From Tamarix chinensis (taxonomy: Eukaryota > Streptophyta > Magnoliopsida > Caryophyllales > Tamaricaceae), in NCBI GenBank assembly GCA_030549775.1, contig CM060175.1:18396212-18460211 (forward strand): a DNA stretch of 64,000 bases. The letters are read 5' to 3'. A program made the position numbers and the translations under genes. Below the pieces are notes generated by a model. The model made no database searches. It had not been told where the DNA came from and was given only the letters and a program-made list of their open reading frames with translations. This document shows positions 1 through 11,843 of this stretch, piece by piece. The stretch's first letter is position 1. Each line of letters begins with the position of its first letter.

Positions 1-432
1 TGGTGATCACATAATTTCATTGACTAAAATTCTTGAGCAATGGGTAGGATTATTCCTTATTGTCTCTCTATACCCATCAAAGTCAAATCAAGTAACTAAA
101 TAAACATAAAGTCCGACAAAATTATTTAAAAAAATATGAAAAATGAGGGAGAAATAGCCAAAGACAAACTAAAGGAAAAAGAGGGATAAGATATGGTTAG
201 TATGTTTCAAACCAAAAAAAACACAAAATAGCAAGAAAACATAAGGGGAAACAGGCCTATAAGCAGCAACTCATGAGGAAAGAAAAGAGAAACAGCGATG
301 AGTTAACAAATCTAGATGAGACCAAAAATCACCATGGATAAGCTAGGTAATTTGATGCTAATGGGATATAAGTATATTGGGGATTAAGGAAAAAAATATA
401 TAGAGGACAAGATGAGAAGGACACAAAATTCA
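1..432. other. AT-rich intergenic DNA
   Basis: A-rich sequence without a credible reading frame, RNA gene or repeat structure that I can recognise. It ends where a TGTAACACCCCC terminus begins. Confidence 0.5.
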
Positions 433-2786
433 TGTAACACCCCCATTTTATTAACCATAAAATTTTTGTCTTACAAGAAATTTTGCAAAAGTTAATTTTA
501 GAATACTAGGTGTTGTTGCCGCAACCAACATAGGAGAGATACAACTAATACCTAACATATGTCTAGTGTAAGAATACAAAGTAAAATCATATCCCAAGAG
601 GACGATATGGGTATCACCTAACTCAAGTATGATTCACGACTTACAAAACTATACAAAAATTCCATTTTTTCCTTTTGGATTTAATCTCCTCCACCATTCT
701 GCATATCAAGAAAATTATGATCTTAAATAAACAATTACCAAAATTTTACCACAATAACATCAAAACCAACACAATAAAATGAATGTGAACCCCCAATTTT
801 GATTAAAATAGCTTTGAATACAACCCTAATACAATATAAGAACATAAATGCTTTGGAACTGGCATCTTCCACTACACATGTCATCTTAGATAGGCTGACT
901 TGAATCAGTTAAAATATAACATATGAATGAGTGTTGGTCAGCTGATTTGTTGTCAGCCTAGAGTAGTGAAAAATTAAAAACATAATTTTTTATTCATGCA
1001 AATTTATAATAAATATTTTTTTTAAAAATAAGATTTTTACTAGTATAATTTGAAAAATAAATGACTGATTCAATTTAACTTTCTTAGAATTGATTGATTT
1101 TTTTCAAGCTCTAATTCGCAATGAACCTTATGATATGATAAGTAGTTGACACCTCAACCCTAAAACAACAGAACCTTGTTGAACAAACTATGATATGAAT
1201 ATGATTACAATAGGACCAAAAATTCTAGTCTCAAAATAAGCCATTAGACTTTGAATTAATTCGCCCCTATACAATGCAAGTCATATGGTCTCTCTTGTAT
1301 AAATAATTATAACCCAACAATGAAGAAAACTTCAAGCAACAAATATGATACGTGAGGACAAATTCCTGCATTTCAACATTCATAAGTGTTTTCAACCCTT
1401 GCTTTATATCTTGGCATTGGATTGGCTCTATTCTTCTCACCATACCAATCACATCTATAAAAAAATGTAACATTTATTAACATTGAAACCATACAAATAT
1501 GCATATAAAATATGTGAATGATAGGCTAGCAATAAGCAAATCGGTAGTAACATTCCAATTTTCTTTATCAGGGAAAGATATAAACTCAAATATTCTCTTT
1601 GGGAAATCAACATCAAATTTCACTTTAACATGCATTTTTTTTATTAATTAATTTTTTTGAGGAGGAGAAGTTTCCTTATACTTGATAAGGTTATCTTTAA
1701 TGCAAAAAAATTTAATGACATAAGTTTCTCTAACCCTAAAACCATTACTATATAATATTTTTCAATGAAACTTGAAAGTAAATAATATTCTTCAAAGTTC
1801 ATTGCTTTATTCTTTCTAGGGTGATTCATAAGTCAATCGTCAAAGTCTTGAAATCTGCCTTCATCACTCTCTCCTTGTTCAGAAAATTTTGTCCTCAATT
1901 TTTTTAAGGAATCTTGAAATATTCTTTGTTAAGTATTATATTAAAGATTGATTATTGAATCAATTGTTGTCTTAGATCATTGAAGAACTTAGAAGATCTT
2001 CAAATTTGAGCTTTAATACCAAATTGATGCATAGTGGAAGTGATGATTTGGTGAATGGGTAGTTTTATGGATAAATTAAATAAATTTGACGTGATTTGAT
2101 GTGATAGATGCTTATAGGGTAGGGATTTGAATGAAGAATACACCAAGTAATTATTCAAACTAGCTTCAAAAGTCTTACATAGATAACTTTCAAAGAATCT
2201 ATTATGAATAACATGCATAGTAGACTTTACTGGAAAATTCTTGTATAAACTCACAAGGAATTAATAAGGAGAGTTTCTTAATTTATCACTCACACAGAAT
2301 CTATAAAATAAGAACTCACCAAGAGAATATGTTTTGTTAAACTCAAATTCAATAATGATAAAATAGTACAAGCTTAAAGGGGATATTTATGTGATAACAT
2401 CCATTGCCACATGTAAAATCTTCACTAATAAGATAAATAAAATTTAAATAAGATTAAAAATCCTAGTTAATAAGTTACTATTGATGATACTATTTAAGTA
2501 AATAGTAACTACCTAAATCATAAGACGATACTAATCAAATACTAAAAAAACTTAATAAGATAAAAGCACATCATAAGATAAAAGATAAATGCCATTTAAC
2601 TTTTTAATGATTAAGAAAAATAATTAAATAACTAATATCTTAAAAAACTAATATTAATAACTAATAAATTAATTAAACATAAACAAGATAATATTATCCA
2701 TTTGTCAATAAAATTTTAGTTTGAATATAGTACAGTAAAATAGACATAATTTTCTGCAAACAATTTGGATTTGATCCGAAAAATGT
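433..2786 (-). repeat. Old LTR-like repeat, 3' end at 433
   Basis: The low end reads TGTAACACCCCCATTTTA, the reverse complement of an LTR-type end TGTTACA. The next 150 bases resemble the matching part of the unit at 2787 (a GCCGCAACCAACAT... CCTAACAT... GTCTAGTGTAAG order). It is therefore read as a minus-strand member of the same family. The far end is not recognisable and no target-site duplication was found. The reading frames inside are short and have no similarity I know. Confidence 0.4.
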
Positions 2787-3504
2787 TGTAACACCCCCAA
2801 ATTTTGACCTAGAATTATTTTTAAGACAATACAAAAGTGAACAAGACAAAAGCAGGGGATGCTACCGCCACACCAACCATGAGAGATGTGTGATTATCAC
2901 CTAACTCATGTCTAATGCAAGGTAAATTGGAACAACAAACTAAAATATTCATGCACAAATAGTGCAAAAATGATAATAACAAGATGAGAATAATATAGAT
3001 GAGAAAATATACATGAACCAAATCTAAAAGTTTAAATAACTAGGAAAACAAAAATATCCCTACATAGTAAAAAAAATACATCGAACTGGTTAACCTAACT
3101 CTTAACTTAAAAAAAATATAAATCTCGATCCCCAATTAATGACTAGCTATTGGCTCATGTCATCATCCTCAACATACTCTAGCTAAGAATCATAAACCTG
3201 CAAATTTCCCTCTACTCACCAAAACAAAAGTCATATCATTAGTCAAATAAATGTAGTATCGGTACGGTAAAATACTGGTAAAACATACTATCTAAACATA
3301 TGGTAAGGGCTCATGCTACACATTGAGGTCATATAATAATATGGTATACAACATGATTAGAAATCAAAACATGGAGCATCAAATCATAGATACACATATG
3401 ACATATTAAGTCATATAGAGTATGAATAAATGAGTTTTCAGAACAAGCCACAACATATCACTATCCATTACGGGGACTAATATAGGACTATAACTTCCAT
3501 TACC

Positions 3505-3800
3505 ACTACACACTAGTGCTAGGGGGATTTTCTAAGGGATCTTCAACATTTACCAATCTTAGACGCATAGGTAGGGGGACACATGATAAATTTTGGGACT
3601 ACAACTCCCACTATAATAATGCTAGTGCTAAGGGATTTTTCTCAGGGATCTTCAACATCCACCGCACTTAGATACCTAAGTTTAAAGGAATAAGTTCAAT
3701 TTTATATCTACTACATCCATTGCAATAACGCTAGTTCTAAGGGGATTTTCTCAGGGATCTTCAAGATTCACCGCATGTACTTGGGTACCTAAGTTAAAGG
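3505..3800 (-). repeat. Three-fold direct repeat of about 110 bp
   Basis: Three imperfect copies share CTAGTGCTAAGGGGATTTTC followed by TCAGGGATCTTCAACAT and a CCGCACTTAGATACCTAAG-like tail. They start near 3512, 3621 and 3730. The array lies where the younger LTR copies carry their CCGGTCCACCGG cassettes, so it is probably the diverged equivalent. Confidence 0.6.
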
Positions 3801-4119
3801 GCACAAAAGATAATAAAATCCTGAGTATGCATATGGGAAAGGCCTCTATGATTCCATTATTCAATTCCAAAGAACAATCAAGTTTAGTGTTTTAAGTGTT
3901 GGCACCAACACTAACGAAGTCATATATGCCACCATATTGGGTGTTTTTAAGGGAACACCAAACTCAACCAAACAAGACACTACAATATTATCATTTTCAT
4001 ACTCATGAAATTTTGGTTAGGCATGGTTGATCTTATGATTAAAATATTGTAATTACATGGAAATTTTAAAAAATATTTCCCAAAGAAGTATCATCAAATA
4101 ATCATTTAAGCATGGCGAA

Positions 4120-4480
4120 TTCAGGCAGACTAATCAATTGGTTGCTAGGACTAGTTGACTGGTCAGGTCATACCAGACCTGAGATAAAAATAAAAACTAG
4201 TGAAACTAGTTGATTAGTTGGTCTCACTGATCAACTGTTCATAGAAACTAGTTAATAGGTTTGGCCAAGCTGGTTGATTGGTCTTAACAGAAACCAAATC
4301 ACGTTGGTCACAAAGCAACTAGTTGATGGATTTGACAAACCAATTAACTATTCATGGGAACCAATTAACTAGTTTATCAAATCAATTGATTTTTCTCACA
4401 ACCAACTGATTAATATTTTCAAATCAAGTGACTATTCACACAACCAATCAATCGATCCAACAAACTGATCAACTAGTTTA
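4120..4480. repeat. Degenerate minisatellite of AACTAGTTGATTGG-like words
   Basis: The words ACTAGTTGATTGGT, AACCAATTGATTAG and CAATCAACTAG recur in both orientations over about 350 bp without a strict period. The tract lies inside the LTR-like unit at 2787-5909, next to its three-fold cassette, the relative place where the other copies also hold a minisatellite. Confidence 0.5.
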
Positions 4481-5909
4481 GGCGAAACAACACCCTAGCC
4501 CACGATCCACTTATCAAAATTTACCCAACATTTCCAAATTAATCCTAACATGCTTCTATATCATAAAACACATAAAAAGGCATACTACACACAAAGAATC
4601 ACATTGATACATGTTATAATTTATACTTAACAAAATCATGTTCAAATCTACCGAAATTATGCATAATATCAAAATACTCATATAATGCTTTAAACTTTAG
4701 AGGTGAAAACCACATGTTTGAATTTAAGAACTCAATTAACTTATATGCATCAAATAAACATACCAAGAATACAAAACCATAATAGATAACAAAATACCTT
4801 ATTCATATTAGAGGTAAGAATACCTTACCTCCAAACAATTTTTCTAGCACAAAAGTACGCCTAACTTGACAGCTTTCTACTAAGACCTCAATTCCTAGTA
4901 GAATCAAGAATAACAATAATTAAAAAATTTCTTCCAAAACTTAATAAAATGAAATCAGAAGGAGGAGAAGAAGATTGTCATACATCAACCTTCCCTCTCA
5001 AAATAGAATTTCAAGGAGAATGAAGCTAAGGTCTTCAAACTTTCTTAAAACCTTAATAATTCCTTGCTTAAGAGAGACAAGGGAGAATTAAATCTAAGAT
5101 TAGGAGAAAATAGAAGACATAAGAATCGAACAATAAGAGAAGAAATCAAGAGGCAAGCCTCTATTTTTCAACATAAAAGAGAAGGGAAAATATTGGATAA
5201 ATGGCCACTACTTAGGAACTTTTTTCCACAAAGGGAGAGAATGAGCAAGTGCAAATAGTAAAGAGTGAAATAAATCACGAATAAGGTGAGAGTCAATCGA
5301 CATCCACAAGTTGGAGAAAGAAAAGACTGACTTGAACTAAGTGTGGGAAACCAAGTATAAAAGAAATGCATGATGAGGTGAGGGAAGCAGAGTATAATAA
5401 GGAAGAGACATGACAAAAGGTTGGTAAGTTAGGAAAGAGGGTATAGAAAGTCAAGAACACAATAATGGCTACCAAAGGAGAGAGGAAAGCGAGGGTGAAG
5501 GAGAAAAGGTGTGGAATATCACAAAAGTGCTTTTGAGTGAGATTTTAGTTAAATAAAATCATAGAATGAAATAATGTAAAAAAATCCCTAAAGTGCCAAA
5601 ATATACTTATTAGCACAAATAGATTCTAATTAGAAGTTATCATAAACATTGGAAAGAGATTCGAAACCAAAATAGAGAAGGATTTGAAATTGTAGGATAA
5701 CTAGTAGATAGGTTTTAGCAAACCTATCAATTGGTTTATCATGGAGTAGAAATGTCAGTCCCTAAGTGTATTGGTCGATCAATTTGGGCAATCAGTCAAC
5801 AAGTATGCCTAAAATTCTTTTTTTTTTAAATATCAAACCTATTCCAAAATCTAAACCAATACATTTTATATCAATATAATTTAAAAAAAAATTAGGGTGG
5901 AATATTACA

Positions 5910-6695
5910 AGTATATTGGACTCCTAATTCATTAACCTTTTCAATGATGCCCTTAGTATAAGGTAAATATTCTTCTTTAAAGTTCGTTGTTTGCTTATTT
6001 CTAACATGATTTATAAGTTAAAGCCTTAGAATGTTTCTTATCAATCACATTACTTTAAGCTTTTGGAGGATGCAAATCTCAAATTTATTTTATTGAATCT
6101 AATTAGTCCCTAACAAAAAAACAGCTCAACCATATGACTTTCTATTAATTTGTCTTGTTATTTTTAATCTAGATAGTTCTTAATGCCTTTCTATCACTTT
6201 TTTTTTAATTGTAAATGAAAGTTCTGAATGCATTTCTTTTCAATTTTTATGAGTAGTTTTCAATGTATTTCTAATATTTTTGTTAATTCAAAAGTTACTA
6301 CATGATGAAAAGATTAAATCAAAATAATTATGTGGAATTACCATTGATAAACCTAATCTTATCGTGCACTCAATCCATGTGTCACCTTGTCTTATCTGCT
6401 CGTTAATCTTGTTAATTTAACTCAGACAATCCGTGCGTTATGAATCATTTTCCATTCTTCAATGTTATTATTTTTTTTATTTTTTTGGGGGACATGACAT
6501 GTGTGGAGACTGCGTCCACTATTTCTTCAATTCTGTGAATAAAAAAAAAAAGGCCTGTGAGACGACGTACATACTCACTATTTCTTGAATTCTGTAAACT
6601 AAATCGATGAGTATTCTGACAAACGAGTTAGCAGTTGACACCTGTTTTCAGATATATCTTAAAAGCTTAGCAAAAGTGCTCATCAGAAAACCCGT
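5910..6695. other. AT-rich spacer before the first tRNA gene
   Basis: No gene is recognisable. A short imperfect direct repeat (CACTATTTCTTCAATTCTGT and a close copy about 65 bases later) lies near 6517-6600, beside an A11 run. Confidence 0.4.
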
Positions 6696-6767
6696 GGATC
6701 CGTGGCGCAATGGTAGCGCGTCTGACTCCAGATCAGAAGGTTGCGTGTTCGATTCACGTCGGGTTCA
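6696..6767 (+). tRNA. tRNA-Trp (anticodon CCA)
   Basis: A 72-nt cloverleaf without an intron. The acceptor arm GGATCCG pairs with CGGGTTC and A is the discriminator. The D stem is GCGC/GCGC, the anticodon stem TCTGA/TCAGA encloses CTCCAGA with anticodon CCA at 6728-6730, and the T arm carries TTCGATT. CCA is not encoded, as expected for a eukaryotic nuclear gene. The internal A box (TGGCGCAATGG) and B box (GTTCGATTC) are intact, and a T5 run at 6796-6800 is a likely RNA polymerase III stop. It is identical in the tRNA body to the gene at 10482. Both are flanked by CCGTGG upstream and CCACGG about 20 bases downstream. Confidence 0.97.
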
Positions 6768-8050
6768 AAATCCCCGATCTTAACCACGGTCTGAGTTTTT
6801 CCCTGCCTCTCTGGATTCCATATCCAGAATATTCGGGTTTGCGCCCTCGCGGTACTGCTCCTGATCTAGGAAACTCGCATAGGGGCTCAAATGTCTAATG
6901 CTCTTTTCTTTTTTACTATTTTTCCCTTCGTTACCAACTCTTTCCATTGACCTGATTTACTTATCATATCATGTAATGTCGATTCCATTATTAAATCATA
7001 TTAGTGAAGTTTGTTGGTGAATAAACATCATTCTCTGACATCAGTACAGTAAACCAACCAAATTAAATTATTAGGGATGTGTAGTATTCATTTACGGTGT
7101 AATCCACAAAAATAATTATTTAATTTACGGTCAGACATATTTTTAAGCAAAAATATTTAAAAATACTAAAAGTATCTCCAAATTCATCCTTCCGTAATTA
7201 AAAAAAAAGGGCCATCTCATACTGTCAGAATAAACTTTGATATTTAATTTCTAATACCATTATACTCTTTAACATATATTTTCTCATTTTTTTACTAATA
7301 TATACTGAAAAATTTAATAATCAAAGTTTTTTCTTTTCTCTATCTATGACGAAGAGGATGTCCTCGGTGACAAAACGAGAACTGTTAAGACTGAATCGAT
7401 CTTTTCGCACAATATCACACATGGTATTAAAAAGTGATCATTTGTCATCAATGGAATCATTCCTTTGCAAGTGGCGCAAGTAATTAATTTATTTTGTGAA
7501 TGATTGTCTATGAATTCGAAAAGTAGTTCTGATGACGCATAAAACACCATGCTTCCAGTGAGACAAAAACTCCTGCGTTGATACATCCTATAGAAAAGCG
7601 GACAAAGAATTATATAACGGAAGTCCGCGGGGCCACGAAGACAAAGATGAGCTTAAAGCCTGAAATCCAAGTCATTAGACCACTCGGTTATAGGACGAGG
7701 AGGAAGGACGACGATAACATAATGCCAGACAGGAGAAACGGGATTTCTGATATATATTACTGGTCATTAGATCTGCTTACATGATTATATAAGCATGGCT
7801 TAAGCTAAATGACAAAAAAATCTGTCGTAAGACATTTAGCAAAATAGCTAAGGAACTAATCCTATGAGGTAAACTTGATCTTTCAACCTAGCGGGCAGTT
7901 TGCCGTTCCGTTTAAGCCTTGTTTCTGCACTTGAAGCAACCTTGGCTCTGGAATTATCAGCTGGAGGACTAGCTGGAGTGGTGAATGGATGTCCATAGCT
8001 TGGGTTTGTATGACGGCCCACGCCTTGAAGACCAACCTTGTCCTGAAGGT
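6768..8050. other. Intergenic region, no gene recognised
   Basis: Contains the tRNA 3' flank, AT-rich DNA, and a less AT-rich stretch at about 7340-7800. That stretch holds short open frames on both strands (80 aa minus, 68 aa plus) with no similarity I recognise. The part near 7850-8050 may include decayed sequence downstream of the MATE pseudogene. Confidence 0.4.
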
Positions 8051-9150
8051 TGAAGTGCGACGGAAACGAGCAGAAATCATTCCCAGACTTCCCAAGATGC
8101 AATGCAACAGCAAGTAAAGTCCTTTGACGGTTCAAAGATCGGCTGCATACCCCAGAAACTTTCGTTCGTACATATAAGAATTTGATGCGCCTGAAGAACG
8201 CCACCGTCTTTCCTGGATGCCAAGAGTCATTAGCAGATAGAAGACGACACTAATTTCCTTGCTTTGATCCCAAAGCTTCAACGTCGAATACGAATCCCAG
8301 TGCTACACCAGCAGGTAATCCAACAATGTAGCAGCAGCAGCCAATATTGATGTACGAAACAGCTGCTTGCCATCCAGCTTCCCAAGCAACCCCAGATAAG
8401 ATTGGATTGGTGGAAGATTGTAGGAGCAAACTGATTCCAAGCAATACTGCCATCTTAGTAGTTTCCCCAGTAACCTGATCCCTCGCAGTGAAGAGGTACG
8501 GAAACCGATATTTGTAGCAAACATTACAGCAACAGAACACATCACTAACAACCGATGCATTGGAAACAATCATCACAGCAGTTTAAGCCTGTCGAAAACT
8601 TCCAGCGCCAAGTTCATTTGGAAACCCAAACATGGTATCATCGTTATGTTCATGCAAATAGAAATGACATCAATAGGTATCAAGGGATTTGGTAGTAGAC
8701 CAGCGATGACCACTAGAAACATCAACTACCAGAACTCCTAAAGCACAACATGACTGAGCAGAATCAAAAGAAAGCTGGACGTATTCCCACAAGCCAAGGA
8801 AAGCAAGCATTAAAAACCCCTCCAATCACCATAAGAAGAAGTGATAAAAATGTAAAAGAGCTAAATCATAGCAGTGACCGAACAGGATAAATTAAGCATG
8901 AAAGCTGCTCCAACCAAGCCCGGACCAAGCTTAAGAATAAGAGAGGCTAATAATAGCATGAAAGACCATGAACATAGCTTTCCTATGTGTCTGCAAGAAC
9001 TTCTGTATAGGAAAGTTAAGTGTATAAGTAAATAGCTGGGGAAGCATCCATATCGCAAATTGGCCCAATAACCTCGAGAGCAATCTGAAAATTAGGAGGC
9101 TGCTTGGTCTCTTAGAACCAGCGCAAAATAGACACACATACACACAGGAT
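8050..9150 (-). pseudogene. MATE-type (DETOXIFICATION) efflux transporter pseudogene
   Basis: Plant MATE transporters are twelve-helix vacuolar or plasma-membrane antiporters for secondary metabolites and cations. On the minus strand, pieces of this family follow one another in the right order but in different frames. A LLGQ...WMLPQLFTYTLNFPIQKFLQ segment (about 9100-8985) is followed by KLGPGLVGAAFMLN (about 8940-8890), then AGLLPNP...ISICMNI (about 8710-8640), then NELGAG (about 8610-8590), then SGVAWEAGWQAAVSYINIGC (about 8400-8340) and GLPAGVALGF (about 8320-8290). Frameshifts, in-frame stops and a deletion after LLGQ break it. The N-terminal third was not found convincingly. It lies between two tRNA-Trp genes and has no intact start. 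The family call is strong; the exact borders are not. Confidence 0.75.
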
Positions 9151-10481
9151 GGTCACCGCTGAGGGAACAGACCTGAAGAAAAAACCATAGTTTAGCAGCC
9201 CAGTGCATTGTCCAACCCAAGGACCGTGGTGCTAAAATCATTTTACACAGTTATTGCCAGACTGAAGTGAACAGTGTGAGCGGTGAGGGGTTTGGTAAAG
9301 TTTGCAAATATTGCAATACTTCATCTCAACAGGAATGACATTGACTTCGACTTCTTAAATGCGTTGCAAGCGCATTTGTGGAGTTTGGCCATGGCCAGCA
9401 CCTTCACTTCCCACGTAACCGTCCGGCTCTTGTTGTGGATGGGTGCACATTCTTAGGGATTATGCCTGGATCCCTCCGCGAAGTCAGCAACAGCAACAGC
9501 AACAGCAACCCTTAAGGTAGTGAATGAAAGAGCAAACACCATGATTGAGAAGGCCCAATTGTTTGGATAATCGTCCATCAGTTTCTTGCAATAAAACAAA
9601 ATTTTGAGATTGGGGCAAGAAATGACAATGAAGAATGTGGTAAGAATCAATGATCTCACACTGAACAGAATGTGAACTGTTGCTGCACGAAAAATATATT
9701 GTTCACGAGTCCGACCAATATTATGGGATTCTCGTGACGAAAAATGCAAAATCCGTAGCGACAAGTGACTCAACAACCGAACAAATACCGCCGTTATTTT
9801 ACCCTTCATTCCCAAACCTCTCAACACCGTTCTTAAAAACACGACTTTCCTTTCCTTTTCCTTCAGGCATTTCTCCAAGCATCTTTACGTGCACCATTCA
9901 TAAACATAGTTGGACACTCCGTCAGAGCATTATGCAATCACAGCTCCTATTAACGAAAGAGACTAGTTCTCCTGATGAAAGATTTTTCAACAACTTCCTA
10001 AAATAAGCTTTCAAACCGCGGCAATGTTCGTAACATTCACTGCCTGGAGCTGATCGAAGGCGCGTTTTCACCACCGGTCAGAAAATCATGAACCAGTATG
10101 CTTTGCTCTTCCGAACTCCGAAGGCAACAGAGATCGCTTGGTATGCAAAATCAATTGGGATTGAGTCGACATCAAATTTTGGAACGGCAAGTCAAACTGA
10201 TATAACATGATGAAATTAAACTTTGATGAGCGATAATGCAATCACAAATTCAATATGTTTGATTGAAAATTTAAACTTCTGTTTAAAATCAATTCATAGG
10301 AGACATGACGAAGCCGGTTAATCGAACAGTGAGCACCTTACTCGTTGGCCAAGCTCAACATCTTGCTGCCGTTATTTCTCGAATACTTAGGATCACAACC
10401 GATGAGTAGCATACTAAGTGAGCTAAAAACTAATAGGGGTCATATAAAAAGAGTTGTCTGAAACAATCAGCCAAATGCCGT
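9151..10481. other. Intergenic region between MATE pseudogene and second tRNA gene
   Basis: Less AT-rich than its surroundings, so it may hold further upstream MATE remains. A minus-strand frame at 9453-9878 (141 aa) shows no domain I can name, and its tail is inflated by an AGCAAC hexamer repeat at 9485-9509. No intact gene is visible. Confidence 0.35.
9485..9509. repeat. Short (CAGCAA)n microsatellite
   Basis: Four uninterrupted AGCAAC hexamers. On the minus strand they produce an Ala-Val run in an otherwise unsupported reading frame. Confidence 0.8.
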
Positions 10482-10553
10482 GGATCCGTGGCGCAATGGT
10501 AGCGCGTCTGACTCCAGATCAGAAGGTTGCGTGTTCGATTCACGTCGGGTTCA
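10482..10553 (+). tRNA. tRNA-Trp (anticodon CCA), second copy
   Basis: The body is base-for-base the same as the gene at 6696, with anticodon CCA at 10514-10516. The 24 bases after the tRNA are also closely alike in the two copies (AATTCCCCGATCTCTACCACGG against AAATCCCCGATCTTAACCACGG), and both start behind CCGTGG, so a block longer than the tRNA was duplicated. T runs at 10586-10590 and 10593-10598 are likely polymerase III terminators. The two genes are 3786 bp apart on the same strand. Confidence 0.97.
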
Positions 10554-11600
10554 AATTCCCCGATCTCTACCACGGTCAAAATCCATTTTTAATTTTTTAT
10601 GTTGCGTGCGCTACTTCGGTGGCTCAACTCTTAAGTGCGTGGAAGATGAATGAAAGATCGTATTGTCCTCACATTTTCCGCCAACCTTTTTACCATTTTG
10701 TCGGCATCAAAGAAAAATTTATTTTTTTCTTTTTTAAACAGTTTTCCGTCATCAAAGTTGAGTAATATAGAAATGAAATTTTCACTTCATTATAGATTGG
10801 CTCACTCCATAATTGAATGTATTTTATTTTTATCATCGCTGAGCATTGACTCTGATGGCAAAAGTAGTATTCTTTGAAGTAATATTTTTGATCAAAAAAA
10901 TTACATAGGCCGAAGAATCAATCTTACTATTTTCATTCCAAGTGACAATAAAAATTTCAGAAATAATATGGTATTTGCAAGCTCCCCCACCGAAAAAAGA
11001 TGATAAAACTTTATACTTTACTAGTTATTCTCTAGTCCAGGTTCATCCCATCCTATTCATTTTATGATCCTAAAATGATTAGATCATGAGGCTCATTAGT
11101 ATATAAGTCACTACTTTTTATTGTATCTATTCTTTTTTACATGTAAGGAATACTAAGAAGAAAAAAAATGCACAATATGACCTTAAGTTTAGTCAAAATA
11201 TATGACATAATTTTGAGGTTTTATAAACGAACAATGTAATCTTAAGTTTTAGGAGTTATACATCAGATAACTCTTCATGAACGATAACTTGTCAACATTT
11301 TTAAAAAATCACATTCAAGATTGTAAAAAAGATGATTTTACTCACCTATTTTACTTATCATTTCCTTTATTTCTCTTACCCTTTTCATCTTCTTCATTTT
11401 TTTTAATCAACTCTTCGATCTAAACTTTAATATGCTGTCTTTTCTCTTTTTTATATATTTTTATTTTTATTTCAATTAGCAATTGTAGATTTTAAAATTA
11501 GATACGACGGTTTTTTTTACCTTCCTTACGTTTTTAACTCTTGACTTTTTCTCAATCTCATTTAGTTTTATTATTATTATTTAATTATTGAACAATAATA
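10554..11600. other. AT-rich intergenic DNA
   Basis: Apart from the tRNA terminator region I see no gene. Short plus-strand frames at 10454-10877 merely read through the tRNA and its flank. Confidence 0.4.
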
Positions 11601-11602
11601 TA

Positions 11603-11841
11603 GTGCTTCATCCGTATCAAAAAATAAGTCATTCTATCATTAAATTTTTATATAAAAAAATATTTTATAAAAGTCAAAATCTACTTTTCATTTTTACCCA
11701 AACTTTTTTTTTCATTTTCTATGCATTAAATATTTTGTTATTTTTCCATTAATAGTGTAAGTATAATTTTAAGACTACTTTAATTAGTTTTATAAAAATG
11801 TATATATTGATAGAATAATTTTCTTTTTGATATGGATGGAG
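11603..11841. mobile_element. Stowaway-like MITE, 239 bp
   Basis: The ends form an inverted repeat: the left end has CATCCGTATCAAAAA...CATTCTATCA and the reverse complement of the right end has CATCCATATCAAAAA...TATTCTATCA. TA flanks both sides (11601-11602 and 11842-11843). A TA duplication, the size, and a CTCC(A/C)TCC-type terminus fit Stowaway (Tc1/mariner-type) MITEs. The left tip carries a small insertion relative to the right tip. It is non-coding. Confidence 0.7.
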
Positions 11842-11843
11842 TA

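Larger units (their letters stand above)
2787..5909 (-). mobile_element. Old solo-LTR-like unit of the TGTAAYA family, about 3.1 kb
   Basis: Read on the minus strand the unit opens TGTAATATTCCACCCTAA and closes GGGGGTGTTACA, giving TG...CA ends like the better-preserved copies near 44-64 kb. From the 3' end inward it shows the same order of parts: a weak stem-loop (CATGAG/CTCATG), a three-fold cassette at about 3510-3800, a minisatellite of AACCAATTGATTAG-like words at about 4120-4480, then T/C-rich sequence on the minus strand. No gag-pol is visible. The flanking five bases (AATGT and AGTAT) do not match, so either it is old or the borders are off by some bases. Confidence 0.5.

Noticed and set aside
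6710..6898. 62-aa plus-strand frame starting in the tRNA
   Set aside because: It reads through the tRNA-Trp gene and its flank; the similar 103-aa frame at 10454 exists for the same reason.
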